Positions 1 through 5,697 of a stretch of DNA of 9,048 nt are shown in pieces (position 1 is the stretch's first letter; each line of letters starts with the position of its first letter). The stretch spans positions 1-9,048 of the forward strand of contig NZ_JAYFQK010000064.1 of assembly GCF_034927245.1 (NCBI RefSeq). The letters run 5' to 3'. The translations under genes and the position numbers were made by a program. The stretch is from Desulfitobacterium_A sp034927245. GTDB taxonomy: Bacteria; Bacillota; Desulfitobacteriia; Desulfitobacteriales; Desulfitobacteriaceae. The notes under the pieces are model-generated. The model worked only from the letters and a program-made list of their open reading frames with translations. It was not told where the DNA came from and searched no databases.

Positions 1-10
1 AAGCACAAAT

Positions 11-51
11 CCCATTTTTGCAACTTATTTCCACTATATTTTGGAAATGGG
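11..51 (+). terminator. possible terminator at the left edge
   Basis: CCCATTT (11-17) can pair with AAATGGG (45-51), and a shorter inner pairing TTTCC/GGAAA competes with it. The second arm is followed after four bases by a run of T (55-60) and another T run near 68-74, as expected of a rightward intrinsic terminator for a gene lying left of the window. The loop is long and the bases are AT-rich, so chance pairing is possible. Confidence 0.25.
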
Positions 52-162
52 TAGGTTTTTTATTGCCTTTTTTAGGTTAACTAGCATCCTGAAAAGATTG
101 ACCGAAATTTTTAAGGTCTTGACATATTACCGAAGGACTCTTGAACGACTAGGCTTCCAAAT

Positions 163-191
163 ATTATACGTATTCTAAGCTTATTATCCAA
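163..191 (-). promoter_or_regulatory. possible leftward sigma-A promoter
   Basis: On the minus strand TATAAT (168 to 163) is a perfect -10 hexamer. TTGGAT (191 to 186) lies 17 bp upstream as a weak -35. The four CTGAA boxes at 199-236 read as TTCAG on this strand and sit just upstream of the -35, which is the place for an activator. No reading frame of useful length follows leftward inside the window, so the target gene would be off the left edge or absent. AT-rich DNA yields such hexamers easily. Confidence 0.35.
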
Positions 192-198
192 TAATCGA

Positions 199-236
199 CT
201 GAAATGAAACTGAACAAAAACTGAAAGTCTGCTGAA
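199..236 (-). promoter_or_regulatory. four CTGAA boxes at 11-bp spacing
   Basis: CTGAA begins at 199, 210, 221 and 232, so four copies share an exact 11-bp period, about one helical turn. Read on the minus strand they are TTCAG, the same motif as the pair at 279-294. OmpR/PhoB-family response regulators commonly bind tandem half-sites at 10-11 bp spacing, so this looks like a response-regulator operator. The regulator itself is not in the window. Function is inferred from geometry alone. Confidence 0.5.
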
Positions 237-278
237 TAATATATTTACTTCCCTACTACACAAGTTTATCACAAAAAA

Positions 279-294
279 TTCAGCTAATATTCAG
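279..294 (+). promoter_or_regulatory. TTCAG direct repeat, likely htrA activator site
   Basis: TTCAGC occurs at 279 and 290, an 11-bp period identical to that of the inverted array at 199-236. The pair ends about 10 bp before the weak -35 of the putative htrA promoter, a typical position for an activating OmpR-family regulator. In Bacillus, htrA genes answer secretion stress through the two-component system CssRS. Whether an equivalent acts here cannot be read from the sequence. Confidence 0.5.
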
Positions 295-303
295 CAAAAA
301 ATC

Positions 304-332
304 ATTTTTATCTCAGTAAAAGATCCTATACT
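304..332 (+). promoter_or_regulatory. putative htrA promoter
   Basis: TATACT (327-332) fits a -10 element. The hexamer 17 bp upstream (304-309, ATTTTT) is a poor -35, as is usual for an activator-dependent promoter. Initiation around 339 would give a leader of roughly 40 bases before the htrA start. Confidence 0.4.
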
Positions 333-381
333 GGGATATATCGAAACAGAATAAAAAATATCCGGTTTATAGGAGGTCACT

Positions 382-1635
382 ATGGATAATTTTACGCATA
401 ATCCGAACGAAAATAATAATGAAGTCGAAGCCATTATTTTGGATTCCCCAAGTTCCCCCAATTTCTCAAATTTCTCGCATCCAAAACCTAAGCGGAAGCG
501 AAAAATTGCTGCCCTTGTTGCTCTTTGCGTGGCAAGCGCCTTTATTGGAGGCATGACAACAATCGTTGCTCTGCCCCACGTTTATCCCGAATTATTTAAG
601 GTTAATACTTCAATTTCCGCCCTATCCCCATCAACGACACCCGCGACCCCATTAAATACCGGTTCAACTCAATTTCCGGTTGCCGATATCGCTAAAAATG
701 TCGGTCCCGCAGTCGTCGGAGTCACTAACTTTCAACCGAATCAGCCCTCCAATTTCGGCTTTTTTAGTTCCGGGAAAAACAGTACCAGTTCGGAACTCGT
801 AGAGGCCGGAAGCGGATCAGGTTTTATCATTGATGCCCAAAACGGATACATTGTCACCAATAATCATGTCATCGACGGTGCAAAAAAAATTACCGTCAGT
901 TTAAGTGACGGGCGAAATTCAGAAGCCAAGCTCGTCGGCGCTGACTCCCGAACAGACCTTGCCGTCTTGCAGATTTCAGATACTTCTAATCTTACCGCCA
1001 TTACTTTAGGCGATTCCTCTACCCTTGAAGTCGGTGAATCCGTTGTAGCCATCGGTAATCCCGGCGGGGATGATTTTGCCCGTTCCGTGACGACCGGAGT
1101 CATTTCAGCCCTTGATCGTACATTGGATATTGAAGGCGAATCCAGCTTTGGCCTGATCCAAACGGATGCTGCCATTAACCCGGGCAATAGCGGAGGACCC
1201 CTCGTCAATTATGAAGGAAAAGTGATCGGAATTAACTCTGCCAAATATGCCAAATCAGGATTTGAAGGCATGGGCTTCTCAATCCCCATCTCTGATGCTT
1301 TGCCAACCATCGAACAAATCATTAAAACAGGTAAAGCTTCTCACCCTGCTCTCTATGTTTCGGTGAGCGATCAATATAACGCTTACGCCCAAAGCCATAA
1401 CTTACCCGGAGGTGCCTATATTGCTGAAGTCTCTGCAGGCGGGCCTGCCGACAAGGCCGGAATCAAGCAAGGAGATGTCATCACTAAGATTAACGATAGT
1501 ACCATAAAGAATTCCGGTGATTTAATTCGTGAGCTCTATAAATATAACGCAGGCGATACCGTTAAGATTACCCTTATTCGCGATGGCAAGACTCAAGACG
1601 TTCAAGCTACGCTCGGCGAACTGCAATCCAATTAG
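382..1635 (+). CDS. htrA: HtrA/DegP-like membrane-anchored serine protease
   Basis: This is a complete 417-residue member of the HtrA (DegP/DegQ, peptidase S1C) family, which degrades or refolds misfolded exported proteins at the outer face of the membrane. Order of parts: a short acidic cytoplasmic N-terminus, a basic stretch (KPKRKRK, 35-41), one transmembrane helix (about 42-63), a Ser/Thr/Pro-rich linker, the trypsin-like domain (about 100-315) and a single C-terminal PDZ domain (about 325-412). The catalytic triad is visible: His162 in TNNHVIDGA, Asp192 in SRTDLAVL and Ser270 in NPGNSGGPL. The PDZ domain carries the usual GPADKAGIKQGDVI core. AGGAGG at 371-376 sits five bases before the ATG and fixes the start. 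The gene is monocistronic; what follows is an IS remnant. The phased TTCAG boxes upstream suggest two-component control. Confidence 0.96.
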   Translation: MDNFTHNPNENNNEVEAIILDSPSSPNFSNFSHPKPKRKRKIAALVALCVASAFIGGMTTIVALPHVYPELFKVNTSISALSPSTTPATPLNTGSTQFPVADIAKNVGPAVVGVTNFQPNQPSNFGFFSSGKNSTSSELVEAGSGSGFIIDAQNGYIVTNNHVIDGAKKITVSLSDGRNSEAKLVGADSRTDLAVLQISDTSNLTAITLGDSSTLEVGESVVAIGNPGGDDFARSVTTGVISALDRTLDIEGESSFGLIQTDAAINPGNSGGPLVNYEGKVIGINSAKYAKSGFEGMGFSIPISDALPTIEQIIKTGKASHPALYVSVSDQYNAYAQSHNLPGGAYIAEVSAGGPADKAGIKQGDVITKINDSTIKNSGDLIRELYKYNAGDTVKITLIRDGKTQDVQATLGELQSN

Positions 1636-1688
1636 GATGTAAAAGAAAAAAACAAACAGAGACACCCTCATGGCTAGTAAATAGTGAT

Positions 1689-2157
1689 TTGCTAGAGTGG
1701 CTCAAATCCTTTTTTCAAAGTGAGAATAAGGTGAGCTACCAGCGTAGGAACTTCCGCACCGCAGCCTTGGTTAATAAGCTCTCGAAAGCCAAGAAGGGAG
1801 GAACCTTAAGTCCTTTTCTCAAAAAGATTAATAAAGCGGAACTTCTCATCCTGGATGAATACGGTTATGTTCCGCTGGATCGAACGGGCGCCCAGTTGCT
1901 CTTTGATTATCTCGGACTGCTACGAACGCAAATCCATCATCCTTAACACGAATCTCGAGTTTTCCATATGTGTCAACGTCCTATATGATGAACAGATAAC
2001 AGCGGCCATGCTGGACAGGCTGCTCCATCACTGCCACTTACTGTTGTTTTCCGGGACCAGTAATCGCATGCAAGAATCTAGCCTCAACGACCTGTACCGT
2101 TCCATCGCGGTAGCACCCAACCAAAAGATTCTATTCAGGAGTAACCTCAAAAAATAG
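1689..2157 (+). pseudogene. istB: IS21-family istB ATPase remnant (5'-truncated, frameshifted)
   Basis: IstB is the AAA+ helper ATPase of IS21-type elements, normally about 250 residues. Here the N-terminal part with the Walker A loop is missing. The recognisable part starts near FRTAALVNKLSKAKKGG, runs through the Walker B segment LLILDEYGYVPLDRTGAQLLFD, and then leaves frame near 1902-1912. The other frame continues with IISDCYERKSIILNTNLEFS, DEQITAAMLDRLLHHCHLLLF and SNRM to the stop at 2155-2157. Joining the two frames gives a normal IstB C-terminal half. No istA is next to it, so this is a dead fragment. It lies 53 bp after htrA, and the residues before about 1739 do not look like IstB. 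Confidence 0.87.
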
Positions 2158-2169
2158 CCTGCACTTTAC

Positions 2170-2199
2170 GGTTTCTGTACCTAAAAAGGTACGGAAACC
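2170..2199. repeat. hairpin-forming inverted repeat after the istB remnant
   Basis: GGTTTCTGTACC (2170-2181) pairs with GGTACGGAAACC (2188-2199) around a six-base loop, with one T-G wobble. No T run follows. A second small perfect palindrome, CTGGAA-A-TTCCAG, lies at 2214-2226, and TTGCAA-TATT-TTGCAA at 2250-2265. They may be vestiges of the IS21 right end or weak terminators; I cannot tell which. Confidence 0.5.
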
Positions 2200-2277
2200 T
2201 GGGTTGCAATGTTCTGGAAATTCCAGATGAAAGATTCTACATTTTCAACTTGCAATATTTTGCAAAAAGTTCTTGCA

Positions 2278-2532
2278 TCAAATTTGAGTCTCTTTTAATT
2301 TTTTAATTTCGTCTACTATCGTTATAGTTGAAAATATAATTGTAAAAACAATACCCGCGAAAATACTTATTATAAATGAAAATGTCGAAGCTTTTACTGT
2401 TGATGAAGTGTTATACAAAGAATTAATCAAATTATAGATACCGTAAAGAGTGATTATCGTAATTACAAACGTATAAATAGATGAACGAAGTAACTTAAGA
2501 AAGTATTTTTTATAACTATTAGAGCTATCCAT
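2278..2532 (-). CDS. small two-helix membrane protein, unknown function
   Basis: An 84-residue protein with a basic N-terminus and two hydrophobic segments of helix length (about 16-38 and 51-73), ending in a charged tail (DEIKKLKETQ). I do not recognise a family. The start at 2532 is supported by AAGGGGG on the minus strand about eight bases upstream. It lies 106 bp downstream of the exported 277-residue protein on the same strand, separated by a hairpin terminator and by an operator-like palindrome that probably carries its own promoter. Small two-helix membrane proteins next to exported proteins are sometimes immunity or toxin components, but nothing in the residues proves this. Whether it is expressed is uncertain. 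Confidence 0.65.
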   Translation of the reverse strand: MDSSNSYKKYFLKLLRSSIYTFVITIITLYGIYNLINSLYNTSSTVKASTFSFIISIFAGIVFTIIFSTITIVDEIKKLKETQI

Positions 2533-2552
2533 TAAAGTAGTCCCCCTTTATA

Positions 2553-2593
2553 TATATCAGTATATCAGTATATAAAGAGTTTTATATACTGAT
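2553..2593. promoter_or_regulatory. tandem TATATCAG boxes and perfect 12-bp palindrome
   Basis: TATATCAG stands twice in tandem (2553-2560 and 2561-2568). The second copy begins a perfect inverted repeat: ATCAGTATATAA (2564-2575), six-base spacer, TTATATACTGAT (2582-2593). It lies just upstream of the 84-residue gene, where its promoter must be, and on the minus strand it contains TATA-rich -10-like hexamers. An operator for a dimeric repressor is the natural reading; an RNA hairpin is the alternative. Confidence 0.45.
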
Positions 2594-2595
2594 TA

Positions 2596-2622
2596 AGGAA
2601 CCTGTTTAATTAGCAGGTTCCT
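2596..2622 (-). terminator. hairpin after the 277-residue gene
   Basis: AGGAACCTG (2596-2604) and CAGGTTCCT (2614-2622) form a perfect 9-bp stem with a nine-base loop, 16 bp beyond the stop codon of the minus-strand gene. The tract after it on the minus strand is only TTAATC, so termination may be partial and allow some read-through into the 84-residue gene. Confidence 0.5.
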
Positions 2623-2638
2623 CTTTATGCAGTGTTAC

Positions 2639-3472
2639 TTACCAGTCAAGGTAGATATAATCAGTAACTTCATCAGTATCAAACCCGAATTGAAATCCAC
2701 CAGTCCCATTCCAATCAATAGAAGGTGAAACAGTTATAGTTTGATGCCCATATGCAAAGTTAACCCCAACTACTCCGATATAGCCTTGCCCAACTGCTTC
2801 TGTTACTGCATAGCCTGTTTTTGCCCAGTTTGTTGGCGATCCACCACCATAAGCAACAGGGAATATACTAGAGGCGCCTTGCCCCGGTTCAATTTTCCAT
2901 GAAAAACGGGGAACTTGTCCGCCTGTATAATAAGGAACAAGATAATTATAGGAGTTTAAGGATGATGTTTGAACAAATCCACTTGACCAACCAATAGCTA
3001 CAATATCATTAAACTCGATAATCGGCATACTTGACCAAGACCAATCTAACCTGGTACTTAGTGTTGTTCTGTCAGTTGATGCAGAATAAGAAAAGGTAGT
3101 TATAGCACAATCAATAGTAACTGTGGCAGACAATGCTGTAACTTCACTCTCTGCTCCGGTAAAATTCGTAAAGGCTTGTACTTGATTGTCACTATATCCC
3201 ATGTCTTTTAGGGTTTCTTTACTAAGTTTACTCCTCTCTTTCATTTTATCTTTATACTCAGCTACGGTAGGTAAATTTCCGATTTCTTCATCCGTCAATC
3301 CCTTTGCCTTTAGTTCACTCGTACTCATATTCTGTATTTCTTTTACATAATCATATTCATTGACAGTGATTACTTTATGTGTATTTGAAGCTGGTTTAGC
3401 AGAAAGCGGCTGTAATCCAGTAAAGAAAAAAACCATAAAAGCTGCTACAATAATACTTAATAATTTTTTCAT
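2639..3472 (-). CDS. secreted protein of unknown family (277 residues)
   Basis: A Sec signal peptide is clear: MKK, a hydrophobic core (about 5-20) and a likely cleavage after PLSA (25). Residues about 30-108 are charged and helical and hold two degenerate copies of one motif (51-67, SELKAKGLTDEEIGNL, and 84-101, KETLKDMGYSDNQVQAF), resembling a propeptide. The rest (about 112-277) is rich in Ser, Thr, Gly, Tyr and Trp with alternating strand-like pattern, suggesting a beta-sandwich, and ends in DYIYLDW. It has a single cysteine (122), so no internal disulfide. I do not recognise the family. AAAGGAGG (3488-3481 on the minus strand) sits eight bases before the ATG. A strongly structured leader precedes it and a hairpin terminator follows. 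Possible roles (secreted toxin, bacteriocin, surface or spore-coat protein) are not decided by the sequence. Confidence 0.82.
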   Translation of the reverse strand: MKKLLSIIVAAFMVFFFTGLQPLSAKPASNTHKVITVNEYDYVKEIQNMSTSELKAKGLTDEEIGNLPTVAEYKDKMKERSKLSKETLKDMGYSDNQVQAFTNFTGAESEVTALSATVTIDCAITTFSYSASTDRTTLSTRLDWSWSSMPIIEFNDIVAIGWSSGFVQTSSLNSYNYLVPYYTGGQVPRFSWKIEPGQGASSIFPVAYGGGSPTNWAKTGYAVTEAVGQGYIGVVGVNFAYGHQTITVSPSIDWNGTGGFQFGFDTDEVTDYIYLDW

Positions 3473-3503
3473 TAATATAGCCTCCTTTTATTTTAAATAG
3501 ACT

Positions 3504-3588
3504 CTCGGCATTCGCCGGGTTCGATGGCCCAAGGCTTTGCTTAAACCATCTGTATTGAATTCCTCCTACTTTTCGGTAGGGGGATTTC
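3504..3588 (-). promoter_or_regulatory. structured leader with three hairpins, class unknown
   Basis: In mRNA sense (minus strand) three stems follow one another. The first spans 3588-3557 with core CCTAC/GTAGG and loop CGAAAA. The second spans 3550-3523: outer GATGG/CCATC continued by TTTAAG/CTTGGG with wobbles, an 11-bp stem closing CAAAGC. The third is CGGC-GAAT-GCCG (3517-3506). The ribosome binding site follows 17 bases later. The segment GCAAAGCC-N2-GGGCC resembles part of the cyclic di-GMP-I riboswitch core, but the neighbouring tetraloop hairpin is not at the required position, so I do not assign that class. It could be a cis-regulatory RNA of the 277-residue gene, or debris from the adjacent IS. 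Confidence 0.4.
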
Positions 3589-3631
3589 CTTTTATGGGAT
3601 ACTTAATTGGAAATTCTCCCCGAAAATTTAG

Positions 3632-4544
3632 TTGCATTTTTTACTTGGAAACACGGATATAATCGTTGTCGCCGGTGACTGTACTCCTGTTGTTACCTCA
3701 GTCTATCCTCGTAGTAAAGCAACGTGTAATTGTCATGCCCAAGACCTTACGAAGTGCAACCATCCCCGTATCTATTCTCAACCCGACTGCAACTCAGGCT
3801 GGGACAGTGCACGAGAGCGTTACCTTAATGGATACCATCTATACACACTTACTGCTGCAAACAGCCCGCATGATTTACCGTTGTATCCCCGTCTGCATCC
3901 TGCTTCCCGACACGATGCTGTATGCTTCGTCGTGTGTTCGGTTGAGTTTTCTCAACGTTTCACCTTGGGCATGGTGAATAAAATGCTGCTGGATGCTGCC
4001 CATGATGCAGGCCCCATCTACGATCTCTTGCTCCACCAGAATATTGAACCTTTTATTGATCTGAATGTTCGTAGCACAACAAAGAACACGGAAACTGATT
4101 CGGATATTAAAAATCATCCAAGGGCATCCCGATTTGTCCTTGCGGAAAGGAAATGAAGCATTACGGATTCGACCATTCCCAGAAGCGCCATAAATGAAGA
4201 TGTCCGATGATGAAGAACCGGACGATAAACACTTGTAAAAATCCCTGTTCAACTGCAAAATACGGGAGGACATTCCATACCTGTAGTACAGATAACCCCA
4301 GACTATTTCCACAAACACCGCGAAATTCGAAAAGTGGAAGCTCATTTACAGGCGGCGTACTTCCTCGGAACGGACCAATAAACGAGAGAAGATTGATTAC
4401 AAATTGGAATCGGGCCGGCATCACTCCACAAAGATGTGGTACATACGCATTTATGGCATCATGATGTGCCAGCACATCGATGCTTGGTATGTCCACCAAA
4501 AAGAAGAGCTAAAAAAGGCTAAAGCAAGTCATCATTCTCCCTAA
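3632..4544 (+). pseudogene. degenerate DDE transposase (5'-truncated, frame changes, stop)
   Basis: Three frames together read as the C-terminal two thirds of a DDE transposase. Frame 1 (to about 4110) holds DIIVVAGDCTPVVTSVYPRSK, HPRIYSQPDCNSGWDSARERY, LYPRLHPASRHD and LLLDAAHDAG, the first two supplying likely catalytic and structural acidic residues. The second frame, from about 4111, reads GIPICPCGKEMKHYGFDHSQKRHK, meets a TGA at 4195-4197 and continues through CSTAKYGRTFHTCSTDNPRLFP to about 4330. The third frame gives KWKLIYRRRTSSERTNKREK with the final Glu, then KMWYIRIYGIMMCQHIDAWY, and stops at 4542-4544. The 5' end is lost near 3632, where it abuts the leader of the oppositely oriented 277-residue gene. 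ISfinder family not assigned. It is certainly inactive. Confidence 0.88.
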
Positions 4545-4549
4545 AGTTG

Positions 4550-4618
4550 CCTAATTGCCAGACAGCGACAAAATACTGATTCATCCTAAAGCCTCTTTCG
4601 AAAAAAAGTGCAATTAGG
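4550..4618 (+). repeat. inverted repeat after the DDE transposase remnant
   Basis: CCTAATTGC (4550-4558) pairs with GCAATTAGG (4610-4618) across a 51-base interval, and the second arm is followed by TCTTTTT. It begins five bases after the transposase stop. It may be the terminator or subterminal structure of that element. The long loop keeps confidence low. Confidence 0.35.
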
Positions 4619-4736
4619 TCTTTTTGGCATGTCCTTTTAGAAATAGCTTTGAATGAGATTTTAATATCCTTTCTTCATCGCAACTCCCAGTTTTTTACTC
4701 CAGTTTAGAGATTACCCCCTTTTTATTCCGAGTGTC

Positions 4737-4790
4737 TATTTTAGATAGGTACTAAATCTTATACAGACATAAGCAACCACTCCCATTAAT
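4737..4790 (+). repeat. 54-bp direct repeat, copy 1
   Basis: This segment recurs at 8856-8910 in the same orientation with one base inserted (8864) and one substitution (A4776 against T8896). It includes GGTACTAAATCTTATACAGA and CACTCCCATTAAT. Within it CTTAT/ATAAG could form a small stem. It lies about 190 bp upstream of the 142-residue gene, while copy 2 lies immediately upstream of an oppositely directed gene, so a shared promoter role would require opposite reading directions. Confidence 0.75.
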
Positions 4791-4936
4791 TTAATCATTA
4801 ATAAGAGTATCTGAGGGGTAGTTTTGGTTACAAAATATTCAAATTCTTAGGTAAAATTTTTGTTTAAATATATTTTGTTAAAACTTATGTAACTTTTTAT
4901 GACGTCAATACACTCTAATAATTAAGAGAGGGGGGA

Positions 4937-4972
4937 ATGGTAAGTTTAGTAGTCACATCTAGAAAGGGGTAA
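4937..4972 (+). CDS. 11-codon mini-ORF upstream of the 142-residue gene
   Basis: ATG at 4937 is preceded by a very strong purine run (AGAGAGGGGGG, 4925-4935) and encodes MVSLVVTSRKG. Its stop (4970-4972) falls four bases before the next ATG and overlaps the downstream ribosome binding site, so ribosomes finishing it could feed into the main gene. It might be a leader peptide or chance; only the ribosome binding site and the tight spacing support it. Confidence 0.3.
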   Translation: MVSLVVTSRKG

Positions 4973-4976
4973 GTTA

Positions 4977-5405
4977 ATGAAGAAATTATTTATCGTTATT
5001 CTTGTTGCATTTATGTTAATCGGCACTCAATCCGCTTTAGGAGCTACACCTCAAGTAAATGAAATGGGGATAGTAACGCCAAACGCTTATCAAGCTATTG
5101 CAAGTGGGCAATGCAAAATCGTGAATATAGGTGGCGGGACAATCAATATATCTGGAAGAACAACTACATACTATCCGGTTAAACAGATAGGATTAAAACT
5201 TTATTTACAATATTTATCTAATGGCCAATGGTACACTATCGATAGCTATAGTTATTATGAATATGATTCTTCATTAGTCTCTGGAGGAGAATTATTAGAG
5301 GTAAGCAGTGGATATTACTATAGAGTATTTGCTCAATATACAGCATTGGACGGTACTATAAGCGAAAGTGGTCAATCCTTCACAGAAGCTATATATGTCT
5401 CATAA
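4977..5405 (+). CDS. small secreted protein, DUF6147-like
   Basis: A 142-residue exported protein. Residues 1-23 form a Sec signal peptide (MKK, hydrophobic core, cleavage after ALGA). The mature part is a small all-beta domain: a strand-rich section around residues 47-60, then IGLKLYLQYLSNGQWYTIDSY, a run of Tyr/Ser-rich strands, GYYYRVFAQYTA and a final SGQSFTEAIYVS. This pattern of LYLQ...GxW, GYYYRV and a terminal YV matches my memory of the DUF6147 group of clostridial secreted proteins; family membership is not tested and function is unknown. GAAAGGGG lies six bases upstream of the ATG. It has one cysteine (46). It stands alone on the plus strand among minus-strand neighbours. Confidence 0.82.
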   Translation: MKKLFIVILVAFMLIGTQSALGATPQVNEMGIVTPNAYQAIASGQCKIVNIGGGTINISGRTTTYYPVKQIGLKLYLQYLSNGQWYTIDSYSYYEYDSSLVSGGELLEVSSGYYYRVFAQYTALDGTISESGQSFTEAIYVS

Positions 5406-5545
5406 GGAAAACACAGTTTCACTGCCATACCATAGGCGAGAAAAGACCACGTTAACGCTTACGTCTCAGGTTATTACTTAACAACAGTTTTTAGTGATTT
5501 AACCTAAGCACCATGAAAAGCAAGTAATATTTTCTAAGAACTATC

Positions 5546-5571
5546 AAGCCAGCACCTAATCGTGCTGGCTT
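5546..5571 (+). terminator. strong hairpin downstream of the 142-residue gene
   Basis: AAGCCAGCAC (5546-5555) and GTGCTGGCTT (5562-5571) pair perfectly over 10 bp around CTAATC. It lies 140 bp beyond the stop codon. Neither strand has a proper T tract after the stem, so it may stabilise a 3' end or be a symmetrical protein site rather than a classical terminator. Confidence 0.5.
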
Positions 5572-5697
5572 ATAGAGTATAGGAAGCAATTTCTGTTGAG
5601 TAGGGTTAAAAAGAAAATTAACGCAAAGAGGGGTTCACTTTCCTTTCGTGCGCACGTTGCGCGCTTCAAATAGGGGTTGCTGAACAACCCACAATTT

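Larger units (their letters stand above)
4545..4976. other. 432-bp gap without a convincing long gene
   Basis: This AT-rich stretch between the dead transposase and the 142-residue gene holds an inverted repeat (4550-4618), the first copy of the 54-bp direct repeat (4737-4790) and an 11-codon mini-ORF (4937-4972). The promoter of the 142-residue gene should be here. The best pair I see is TTGTTA (4875-4880) with TATGAC (4898-4903) at 17 bp, which is weak. I see no tRNA or other recognisable RNA. Confidence 0.5.

Noticed and set aside
199..294. CRISPR-like or iteron array from the evenly spaced pentamers
   Set aside because: Five-base boxes at 11-bp period are too short for CRISPR repeats, and no replication initiator gene or DnaA boxes are nearby.
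864..1208. 114-codon minus-strand frame inside htrA
   Set aside because: It lies antisense to the conserved protease domain, has no ribosome binding site and a composition typical of a shadow frame.
3504..3588. Cyclic di-GMP-I riboswitch
   Set aside because: Only GCAAAGCC-N2-GGGCC matches; the preceding tetraloop hairpin and the adjoining GGACG/GCAAAC joints of that class are missing or misplaced.
3875..4499. Minus-strand frames across the decayed transposase
   Set aside because: The plus strand holds clear transposase homology in all three frames; the minus-strand frames show no known motif and no ribosome binding site.
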